Below are positions 14,430 through 20,932 of a stretch of DNA of 21,552 nucleotides, piece after piece. Source of the stretch: JBEIUL01 sp044356865 (GTDB lineage: Bacteria > Planctomycetota > Phycisphaerae > Phycisphaerales > SM1A02). Every line of letters begins with the position of its first letter. Position 1 is the stretch's first letter. The notes beneath the pieces were generated by a model. The model was not told where the DNA came from, did not search any database, and worked only from the letters and a program-made list of their open reading frames with translations. A program made the position numbers and the translations under genes. The stretch covers positions 1 to 21,552 of the forward strand of contig JBIKVN010000021.1 of assembly GCA_044356865.1 (NCBI GenBank). Direction: 5' to 3'.

Positions 14430-16121
14430 CTACCTCCCTTCCCACGCCGCCAACTCGATCTCGACCGGGGCGGATTCGCCGCGAAAGGCCGGCCGCGGCA
14501 CGATGGCGAAGCGCCGGGCCTCGCCGGCGACCCGGGCGAGCCCGATCGGCACGACCACGCCTGCGGGCGCGGCCTCGGGGATCCATCCTGCGGGAAACGC
14601 GAACCGCACCCGCCAGAGCTCGGGACCGGCGGCGACCGAGACCTCGGGCCGGGTCCCTTGGCCCGAGTGCCGCGCGGCACCGTCCGGGCGCACCTCGATC
14701 CGCTCGTCGCCCCACGCCAGCACGACCCGATCGTCGTCGGGCACCCGCGCATCGCGTCGACACTCGACGAGCGCTTCCCAGGTCGCGCCCCGCCGGCGCA
14801 CCGTCGCCGTGGTCGCGAAGCGCGGCGACACGCTCGCGGCCGTCCCCCGCTTCGCCTCGGCCAGCGTGAACGGAGCCGCGAACGAACCGAGATTGAGCGT
14901 CGGCGGTCGGGCCGGGGTCGCGGCGAACGGCACGGTGAGACGCTTCTCGAAGCCATCGCCGCGCAGCCAAAGCACGAGCGGATCGGCCCCGTCGCTTCCG
15001 GGGCGAACCCGTCGCGTCGGCACGGCCGGGCGATCGAAGGTCACGGTCCGCAGCGAGTGGGCGGGAATGTGGGCGGCCACCGGCAACTCCTCCGCGCCGA
15101 TCCACGAGCAGACCAGCGTCCGGTCGAGGCCGCCGCCGTTCAGGAACGCGACCCGCACCGTGCCGCCCGAATCGCCCTCGAGCCATGCGGCCAGCGGGGC
15201 GTTCACGTCGAGCCACGCTCCCGTGGCCGTCGCGACGGCCGCGTCGGAGCGCTCGGCGTCGTGCAGGATCGCCAGCAGCGGACTGAGCTCCTCGGGCGCG
15301 GCAAGCCACGCCGCGATCGGGGCCGCATCCTCCGGCGGCATCGCCCGGGTCTCGGGAAGGATCTCGGTCGCGACGGCCACCAATCGCGCGCGGACCTCGT
15401 GCGCGAACGCCGGCCCGTGCCGCTCGACGCGAGCCAGACCGCCTCGCCAGAGGTCGGCGACGTGCCGCGCGAAAAGCACTCCCGCCGCATCGCCGGGCGG
15501 CGCCGGCGGCGGCTCGCCCGACAGGTCGCTGCGGATCGCGTGGCGAAACCATTCGCTCGGCGCGTCGGGGTCGGGCCGGTCGTCGGCGAAACCGGTGCGG
15601 ACGGGTCCGAACGGGGGCAACGGCGGCGCGGGATCGAACCACCGCGGCCGGATGCTGCGGCCCGCGACCGTCACCGTCGGATCGCCCGCGATCGCCGGGA
15701 TCTCCGCCAGCAGCACCGCCCCCACGATCCGCTCGCGCGGCGGCTCGGCGGCCGGATCGAGGACCGTCCGCGGATCGACCCCATCGGCCACCTCCACCAC
15801 CCGCAGCGGATTCGCGGCCTCGGTCCATCGTCGCACGAGCGCGGGACCGAGCTCGACCAGCCATCCGACGCGACCTTCGACGGTGATCGCATCGGCGCCG
15901 TCCCCGACCCGGATGGGAATGATCGCCGGCACGCTGCGACCGACCGGCGGAAGCTGGAGCGGAATCGCCAGCACGCCGCCGCGCGGGGCGAGCGGACTTT
16001 CCGCCCCGGGCACCGGCTCCTCGGGCGGTGCCGCCGCCCCGGCCAGCGCCACCGCCGCGACGGCGAACGCCCGCCGGCAAGCCGCGCCGCACTGCGTGAA
16101 GGCAAGCCGCATCCGCGGCAT
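14430..16121 (-). CDS. Exported hypothetical protein, 563 aa
   Basis: I do not recognise this family. The N-terminus has Arg residues followed by AFAVAAVALAGAAA, a signal peptide, then a Pro-rich mature start. The rest alternates beta-rich stretches (VLAIPLQLPP, IIPIRVGDG, AITVEGRVGWLVELG, TVRVAFLNGGGLDRTLVCSW, VVVPIGLARVAGEARRF) with Ala-rich helices, consistent with several beta-sandwich domains in the periplasm. No catalytic motif, dockerin or C-terminal anchor was seen. Start choice is open between ATG 16121 and ATG 16112; the second has a TACGAT element seven nt upstream and would suit a leaderless transcript. It is divergent from the lipoprotein gene at 16142 with 20 bp between start codons. 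Confidence 0.7.
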   Translation of the reverse strand: MPRMRLAFTQCGAACRRAFAVAAVALAGAAAPPEEPVPGAESPLAPRGGVLAIPLQLPPVGRSVPAIIPIRVGDGADAITVEGRVGWLVELGPALVRRWTEAANPLRVVEVADGVDPRTVLDPAAEPPRERIVGAVLLAEIPAIAGDPTVTVAGRSIRPRWFDPAPPLPPFGPVRTGFADDRPDPDAPSEWFRHAIRSDLSGEPPPAPPGDAAGVLFARHVADLWRGGLARVERHGPAFAHEVRARLVAVATEILPETRAMPPEDAAPIAAWLAAPEELSPLLAILHDAERSDAAVATATGAWLDVNAPLAAWLEGDSGGTVRVAFLNGGGLDRTLVCSWIGAEELPVAAHIPAHSLRTVTFDRPAVPTRRVRPGSDGADPLVLWLRGDGFEKRLTVPFAATPARPPTLNLGSFAAPFTLAEAKRGTAASVSPRFATTATVRRRGATWEALVECRRDARVPDDDRVVLAWGDERIEVRPDGAARHSGQGTRPEVSVAAGPELWRVRFAFPAGWIPEAAPAGVVVPIGLARVAGEARRFAIVPRPAFRGESAPVEIELAAWEGR

Positions 16122-16129
16122 CGTATGAT
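16120..16129. promoter_or_regulatory. Overlapping divergent -10 elements
   Basis: Plus-strand TATGAT (16124-16129) lies 12 nt before ATG 16142; minus-strand TACGAT (16120-16125) lies seven nt before ATG 16112. The two hexamers share two bases, so polymerase could occupy only one at a time. No Shine-Dalgarno precedes either gene. Confidence 0.4.
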
Positions 16130-16141
16130 CGAGCCTTCCCG

Positions 16142-16540
16142 ATGACTCCGTCGCCGCATCCCGTCCCGTCGCGCCTGCTCACCGCCCTCACGATGGCCCT
16201 CGTCGCCGGCTGCGGCGAGCGGCCTCCGACCCCGGCCCCCGCACCGCCGCCCGCCGCTCCCGCCGACGACGTCAAGATCATGACCGAGTACTGGGAGGGC
16301 ACGGACCGGATCAAGTTCCGCTACGAACTGCGGAAGGGTTCCGACGGCCGGTACGCGCGAAACGGCTTCTCCCAAGCGTTCTACCTCAGCGGCGGCGTCG
16401 AGCGCGAGGGTCACTATCGCGACCAGGAGCGGGTCGGGGTCTGGAAGTACTTCGATCCCGAAGGCAAGCTGCTGCGAACGGAAGATCGTCCGGACGGCCC
16501 GCAGCCCCAGACTCCGCTCACGATCCCGCCGGCGCCCTGA
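16142..16540 (+). CDS. Lipoprotein with MORN/YwqK-like repeats
   Basis: A 132-residue protein. Residues 1-24 are a lipoprotein signal peptide with lipobox LVAGC and acylated Cys24, followed by a Pro/Ala linker to about residue 40. The remainder contains GFSQAFYLSGGVEREGHYRDQERVGVWKYF in two overlapping pieces: a strand-turn repeat of the type G-x-x-x-Y-x-x-G-x-x-x-x-x-G-x-Y followed by G-x-W-x-Y-F, typical of MORN-variant (YwqK-type) proteins. Such repeats are often found in exported proteins and immunity-type proteins, with no fixed function. It is the only plus-strand gene between chrA and the hydroxy-acid oxidase. Its last 23 nt overlap the 3' end of the convergent gene. Confidence 0.75.
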   Translation: MTPSPHPVPSRLLTALTMALVAGCGERPPTPAPAPPPAAPADDVKIMTEYWEGTDRIKFRYELRKGSDGRYARNGFSQAFYLSGGVEREGHYRDQERVGVWKYFDPEGKLLRTEDRPDGPQPQTPLTIPPAP

Positions 16541-17405
16541 CCGGCGGGACATCGGGGTCGAATCGCTCGCGAAGCCGGTCGAGGAAGCGGCGGCGATAGG
16601 ACTCGTCGCGGAGTATCCGCAGGCCGGTCGCGGTGGGCTCGATCGTCGGCGGCGTCGGGGGATCGACCGGGGGCGGTGGTACCGGCGGAGTCGCCGGACG
16701 CACCGGAATGACGCGAAGATCCAGGCGGACCCCGTCGGCGCGACCCGTCGCGACCGTGGGAATCGGGGCGAGTCCGGTCTGGGCGGGCGAGTTCGTCTCC
16801 GCGGAGTCCGTGGGTTCGAGAGCGCGGACGCGGGGCCGGAGGTCTTCGCGACCGATCACGTACCACGCACCGGGCGGCATCCCGACCAGCGTCCGGCCGC
16901 CGCGTTGGGTGTAGACGCCGTCCTGGTAGACCAGCATGAGGGCCCCGTCGAACCGCACCGAGTAGTTCGCGTCGTCGGGATGCTCGTAGGGAACCCGGAA
17001 ACCCGTCGGCGACCAGGTCTCGGGCGATATCACGCGAAGGCTGGTGTCGAGGACGTTGCGGTCCTCGACCGAGGCGTCGACCGGAACCAGCGGCTGGGGC
17101 TGCCGAAGGATGGTCAAGGGATCCGGACCCGCCGCCACCGGACGGCCCGGGGTCTTCGGGTCGGGCCGGCGATCCGGGTCGACGCGAGCTCCGGGCGCCA
17201 TGCGAAGCGGGGCATCCGGACCCGAAAGGGCGTTCGGATTCGCGACCGGCCGGGTCGTCAGGCCTTGGACGCTCGGCGCGACCCGCTCGGCCTCGCCGCG
17301 ACCGGGCAAGGGCGGCGGAACGGGCGGGGTGAAGGACACGCCGGACGAAGCCCCGAACAGCGCGGCAAGGATGGCGGGAGTCCACGACATCGATGGTTCG
17401 GTCAT
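16518..17405 (-). CDS. Pro-rich exported hypothetical protein, 295 aa
   Basis: I do not recognise this protein. The likely start is ATG 17405 (alternative ATG 17390), 55 nt after the birA stop, with no clear ribosome site. A weak signal peptide (SWTPAILAALFGASSGVS) is followed by a Pro/Arg-rich region to about residue 100. The central part, around residues 125-190, is the most ordered: GFRVPYEHPDDANYSVRFDG, then ALMLVYQDGVYTQ and GMPPGAWYVIGRED, suggesting a small beta domain. A second Pro-rich linker (PPVPPPPVDPPTPP) leads to a basic C-terminal helix (RRRFLDRLRERFD). It probably belongs to the end of the nadC-birA operon. The 3' end overlaps the convergent lipoprotein gene by 23 nt. Confidence 0.65.
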   Translation of the reverse strand: MTEPSMSWTPAILAALFGASSGVSFTPPVPPPLPGRGEAERVAPSVQGLTTRPVANPNALSGPDAPLRMAPGARVDPDRRPDPKTPGRPVAAGPDPLTILRQPQPLVPVDASVEDRNVLDTSLRVISPETWSPTGFRVPYEHPDDANYSVRFDGALMLVYQDGVYTQRGGRTLVGMPPGAWYVIGREDLRPRVRALEPTDSAETNSPAQTGLAPIPTVATGRADGVRLDLRVIPVRPATPPVPPPPVDPPTPPTIEPTATGLRILRDESYRRRFLDRLRERFDPDVPPVRAPAGS

Positions 17406-17460
17406 CGGCTCGGGACGCTGCGGCCGTGCAGCGAGGGTCGGCTCCCCGACCCCGCCCCGA

Positions 17461-18216
17461 TCAGGCGGGCCGCCACGCGAGGATCGACGCGGTCGCCGCG
17501 GGAACGAAGCGCTCGCCGTTTCCCGCCTCGAGGCGAATCCCGTGCACCGGCTCGACCGCCAGCACGCGGCCCTCGACGGGTTCACCGGCCGAGGTCCCGC
17601 GGATCCAGCCGCCCCGCAGGGCATCGCGCCGGGCGAACTCGGCCTCGCGCGACGCGATCGGCTCGGCCAGCGCGGCGGGCAGGCCGCGGGCCAGCGCAAC
17701 CAGCAGCTCGAGCCGCGGGACCGGACGACCGGCGCGGGCGAGGCTCGTCGCGGTGGCCGCGACGCCGTCGGGAAAGTCGATCTGCGTGACGTTGATCCCG
17801 ATCCCGACCAGCGTGGCGCGGGCGGTCCGCTCGATGAGGATGCCGCCGAGTTTCTGACCCGCCAACACGAGGTCATTCGGCCACTTGATGCCGACCGCGA
17901 GGCCCGCGACGGCCTCGATCGCCCGGGCGGCCGCGAGCGCGGACGCGATCGCCAGCCACGGGTCGGCGCCGCTCGCCGGCGGCAGTGCGAAAGTCACCGC
18001 CAGCCCGTCGAGCCCGGTGTCGGCCCACGCGCGGCCGAGGCGTCCGCGGCCCGCGACCTGCCGCAAGGCCGTGACGGCGGTGCCGGGGTCGACCTCGCGG
18101 GCGAGGTCCTGCGTCGATCCGGTCTCGTCGACCACGATCCAGCGACCGACCGTCGGGTCGCCGGCGAACTCCCGGACGAGCCGCTCCCGCCACGCGTCCG
18201 CGGTCGCCCCGTTCAT
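17461..18216 (-). CDS. birA: Biotin-[acetyl-CoA carboxylase] ligase
   Basis: A 251-residue class I biotin protein ligase lacking the N-terminal DNA-binding domain, so it should not act as a biotin-operon repressor. Motifs: ETGSTQD at 31-37, GRGRLGRAW at 56-64 (the biotinyl-AMP loop), KWPND at 111-115 and the catalytic-type K122 followed by LGGIL. The C-terminal small domain (EGRVLAVEPVHGIRLEAGNG) is the SH3-like part. It makes biotinyl-5'-AMP and biotinylates the carboxyl carrier protein of acetyl-CoA carboxylase. The start ATG 18216 overlaps the nadC stop as ATGA, indicating coupled translation. Confidence 0.93.
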   Translation of the reverse strand: MNGATADAWRERLVREFAGDPTVGRWIVVDETGSTQDLAREVDPGTAVTALRQVAGRGRLGRAWADTGLDGLAVTFALPPASGADPWLAIASALAAARAIEAVAGLAVGIKWPNDLVLAGQKLGGILIERTARATLVGIGINVTQIDFPDGVAATATSLARAGRPVPRLELLVALARGLPAALAEPIASREAEFARRDALRGGWIRGTSAGEPVEGRVLAVEPVHGIRLEAGNGERFVPAATASILAWRPA

Positions 18217-19133
18217 GGCCCGATGTCGAGGGCGAAGTCGAGCGCGACCGCCCCGTGGGTGATCGAGCCGACCGAGATGCGATCGACCCCCGTCGCGGCG
18301 ATCGCGGCGATCGTTTCCGCACGCACGCCGCCCGAGGCCTCGAGCCCCAGGCCCGGGCGGAGGGCATCGCGCCGCCGCACCGCCTCGGCCAGCGTCGCGG
18401 GCGTCATGTTGTCAAGCAGCACCAGGTCGATCGCGCCGGCCGGCAGGGCCAGCAGCCGATCGAGCTGACCGAGCGAATCGACCTCGACCTCGACGAAGCG
18501 AAGCGGGTGCCGCTTCCGCGCCGCGTGGGCCGCCGCCGCGACCGCGTCGGCCAGCTCGTCGGGCGGGACGGCCGCGAGGTGGTTGTCCTTCACGAGCATC
18601 GCGTCGAAGAGGCCGATCCGGTGCAGCCATCCCCCGCCGCACCGCACTGCGTACTTCTCGAGCTCGCGAAACCCCGGCACGGTCTTCCGCGTGTCGCACA
18701 CCTTGGCCTTCGTTCCCGCGACCAGCCCGACGAACTCGCGGGTCCGGGTCGCGACGCCCGAGAGCCGTGAGAGGAAGTTGAGCAGCGTGCGCTCGAGCGG
18801 CAGGATCGCGGCGAGCGGTCCGGACAGCGTGAGGACCTCGTCACCCTTCCGGACCTCGTCGCCGTCGACGCGAAGCGTCCGGCATGCGATGCCGCGACCG
18901 CGGTTCTCGAGGATCGCCTCGAGCACGCGAAGCCCGGCGACGGTGCCGGAAGACCGCGCCACGATCGCCGCCCGCGCCGTGGCCGTCGGCGGCACGATCG
19001 CCTCGGTGGTCACGTCGCCGACGGTTCCGAGGTCCTCCTCGAGGGCCAAGGCCACGAGCCGGTCGAGCCGGTCGCGATCGACGAGCGTCGCGAAGAGGCG
19101 ATCGAGCGGAAGTTCGTTCAGTTCGACGGGCAT
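18213..19133 (-). CDS. nadC: Quinolinate phosphoribosyltransferase (decarboxylating)
   Basis: A 306-residue type II phosphoribosyltransferase of normal length. It converts quinolinate and PRPP to nicotinate mononucleotide, CO2 and pyrophosphate in de novo NAD synthesis. Visible signatures: RTLLNFLSRLSGVATRTREF (115-134), DTRKTVPGFR (147-156), CGGGWLHRIGLFDAMLVKDNH (165-185), EVEVD (215-219), LLDNMTP (239-245), EASGGV (265-270) and DRISVGSITH (284-293). The substrate-binding Arg, His and Lys residues of the family appear intact. It starts seven nt after the HIT gene and overlaps birA by four nt. nadA and nadB are not in the window. Confidence 0.96.
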   Translation of the reverse strand: MPVELNELPLDRLFATLVDRDRLDRLVALALEEDLGTVGDVTTEAIVPPTATARAAIVARSSGTVAGLRVLEAILENRGRGIACRTLRVDGDEVRKGDEVLTLSGPLAAILPLERTLLNFLSRLSGVATRTREFVGLVAGTKAKVCDTRKTVPGFRELEKYAVRCGGGWLHRIGLFDAMLVKDNHLAAVPPDELADAVAAAAHAARKRHPLRFVEVEVDSLGQLDRLLALPAGAIDLVLLDNMTPATLAEAVRRRDALRPGLGLEASGGVRAETIAAIAATGVDRISVGSITHGAVALDFALDIGP

Positions 19134-19140
19134 CGGCGGC

Positions 19141-19560
19141 TCAGCGGACCTCGGTTTCCAGGCACGCGGCGATGCGCTCCGCCATCGCCTTCCCCGCCGC
19201 CGCGTCGAGCGAGCCCGCCTTCCAGCCGATCCCGAGCCCGGCGCCGCCGACCTTCGGGATCACATGGACATGGACGTGCATCACCGCCTGGTGCGCCCCG
19301 GCCCCGTTGTTCTGCAGCAGGTTGTACGCGGTCGCGCCGGTGGCCTGCATCACCGCCCGGCAGATCCGCGGCAGGGCGCGACCGAGCGCCGCGGCGCTCT
19401 CGTCCGACAGCTCGGCCATCGTCGCCTTCTCCTCCTTCGGGATCACCAGCACGTGACCCGGCGCCAGCGGCATGATGTCGAGGAAGGCGAGGACGCGATC
19501 GTCCTCGTACACCCGATGGCAGGGAATCTCGCCGCGGAGGATCTTCGCGAAGATGGTCAT
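19141..19560 (-). CDS. HIT family protein (histidine triad hydrolase)
   Basis: A 139-residue protein of normal HINT length. The histidine triad HVHVHV is at 95-100 (H95, H97, H99) in the context MHVHVHVIPK, and the N-terminal IFAKILRGEIPCHRVYEDD is the usual family opening. HINT enzymes hydrolyse the P-N bond of nucleoside phosphoramidates such as aminoacyl-AMP adducts. A possible link with birA is that aminoacyl- or biotinyl-adenylates are related chemistry, but that is speculative. The gene is seven nt after the GDH-like gene and seven nt before nadC, so all are probably on one mRNA. The canonical N-terminal zinc cysteines (CxxC) are missing, as in many bacterial members. Confidence 0.93.
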   Translation of the reverse strand: MTIFAKILRGEIPCHRVYEDDRVLAFLDIMPLAPGHVLVIPKEEKATMAELSDESAAALGRALPRICRAVMQATGATAYNLLQNNGAGAHQAVMHVHVHVIPKVGGAGLGIGWKAGSLDAAAGKAMAERIAACLETEVR

Positions 19561-19567
19561 GGGGAAT

Positions 19568-20899
19568 TCAGGGGAAGACGCCGCGCAGGTCGTAGACGCG
19601 GCCGATGCGGGCGAGGGCGGCGCAGGCCGCCGCGGTCCGCCAGTCGCACTCGTAGCGGATGCGGGCGAGCTTCACGCGGCGGGCGGCCAGCTGCATCGAG
19701 CGGCGCAGTTCCTCGTCGACCTGCTCGCCGGTCCAGGTCGCGGCGACGCGGTTCTGGATCCACTCGAACGAGCTCACGATCGTTCCGCCGGCGCGGCACA
19801 GGATCGACGGAAGCACGTCGATGCCGCGGGCCGCCAGCACCTCGTCGGCGGCGGCGGTGATCGGCAGCTGCGAACCCTCGAGCACCACGCGGGCCCCGAG
19901 GGTCCGGGCCAGCGGCTCGTCGACCTGGCCGTCGCCGGCGGCCAGCACGAGCAGGTCGACCGGCATCGCCCAGAACTCCGCCGCGGTGATCGCGGCCCCG
20001 CGGGGGAACCGCTCGACGCCGCCCGATCGGGCGACATGCTCGGCAAGGCGGAACGGGTCGAGCCCCGCGGGATCGGCGACGCCGGCGGTCGCGTCCAGCA
20101 CCGAAACCACGCGAAGCCCGTACTCGTGCAGCCGCCGAGCCGCCCAGGCGCCGACCGTGCCGAAGCCCGCGATCGCGACCGAAGTGCCTTCCGCCGGCAT
20201 CGAGAGTTCGGGCAGCATCTCGACCGCCGCTTCCGCCAGCCCGTGGCCGACCGCCACGGCCCGGCCGTACGAGCCGCCGATCTCGATCGGCTTGCCGGTC
20301 ACCGCCCGCATCGCGTCAAGCTTGCCGTGGGTCGGCGCGACCTGCTGCAGCGTGTCGGCCATCCACGCCATGACGCGGGCGTCGGTGCCGAGATCGGTCG
20401 TCACCACGTCCTGGTCGGGCCCGAGGTGATGCCCGATCGCGACGGTGAACCGCCGCGCGACCCGCATGAGTTCCGCCTCGGAAAGTTCGGTCGGGCTGCA
20501 CCGGACGCCGCCCATCGCCCCGCCGAAACCCACCCGGGCGAGCGACGCCGACAGCGTGCCCAGCGCGGCGAGGGCCTTGGTCTCGTCGAGCGTGATCCGC
20601 GGGTGGAATCGCACGCCGCCGAGGAACGGCCCGAGGGCGTGGTTGTGCTGGATGCGGTAACCCTTGAAGAGCCGATGCCGACCGTCGTCCATGAGCACCG
20701 GGAAGTGCACCATGATCTCGCTCGCGGGCTGGGCGAGAATGATCCGCTGGTGATGCGGCAGGCCGACGAGCTCGGCCGCCTGCAGGAGCCGGGCGAGCGT
20801 GGCGTGGAAGGGATTGGCCGCGTCGTGGACGAGCCCGAGTTCCTCGAAGATCGGCTCGCCGACCGGACGGCGGGTGTTCGTGACGCGGCTGTCGGACAT
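19568..20899 (-). CDS. Glu/Leu/Phe/Val dehydrogenase-family protein lacking the active-site lysines
   Basis: A 443-residue protein with clear family alignment over its full length: GPFLGGVRFHPRITLDETKA (90-109) matches the GPYKGGIRFHP region, VGFGGAMGGVRC (123-134) matches PFGGAKGGV, and the Rossmann loop GFGTVG is at 245-250. Yet the three conserved lysines (K89, K113 and K125 in Clostridium symbiosum GDH) are L93 (codon 20621-20623), S117 (20549-20551) and M129 (20513-20515). D169, S376 and R97 are kept. The usual EGANGPTTP is EGSQLPITA (341-349) and NAGG is RAGG (369-372). Ordinary reductive amination is therefore unlikely. Start ATG 20899 is chosen because extension upstream would enter the divergent oxidase gene; TATCAT lies eight nt before it. 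It leads the operon with the HIT gene, nadC and birA. Confidence 0.88.
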   Translation of the reverse strand: MSDSRVTNTRRPVGEPIFEELGLVHDAANPFHATLARLLQAAELVGLPHHQRIILAQPASEIMVHFPVLMDDGRHRLFKGYRIQHNHALGPFLGGVRFHPRITLDETKALAALGTLSASLARVGFGGAMGGVRCSPTELSEAELMRVARRFTVAIGHHLGPDQDVVTTDLGTDARVMAWMADTLQQVAPTHGKLDAMRAVTGKPIEIGGSYGRAVAVGHGLAEAAVEMLPELSMPAEGTSVAIAGFGTVGAWAARRLHEYGLRVVSVLDATAGVADPAGLDPFRLAEHVARSGGVERFPRGAAITAAEFWAMPVDLLVLAAGDGQVDEPLARTLGARVVLEGSQLPITAAADEVLAARGIDVLPSILCRAGGTIVSSFEWIQNRVAATWTGEQVDEELRRSMQLAARRVKLARIRYECDWRTAAACAALARIGRVYDLRGVFP

Positions 20900-20907
20900 C
20901 GGGCGGG

Positions 20908-20913
20908 ATGATA
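20908..20913 (-). promoter_or_regulatory. Candidate -10 element (TATCAT) of the GDH-like operon
   Basis: TATCAT matches five of six -10 bases and ends eight nt before ATG 20899. With no Shine-Dalgarno in the gap, a leaderless mRNA is implied. No good -35 is seen. Confidence 0.42.
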
Positions 20914-20918
20914 GTCCG

Positions 20919-20924
20919 TACCAT
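20919..20924 (+). promoter_or_regulatory. Candidate -10 element (TACCAT) of the alpha-hydroxy-acid oxidase gene
   Basis: TACCAT ends eight nt before ATG 20933. It sits five bp from the opposing TATCAT, so the two promoters overlap back to back. Confidence 0.33.
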
Positions 20925-20932
20925 TCCGGCCC

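Noticed and set aside
14191..16314. Minus-strand open frame of 707 codons overlapping the exported protein
   Set aside because: It is a different frame of the 14430-16121 gene, with Arg/Gly/Ala-rich low-complexity translation and no signal peptide. It also covers the start of the paralogue-2 gene.
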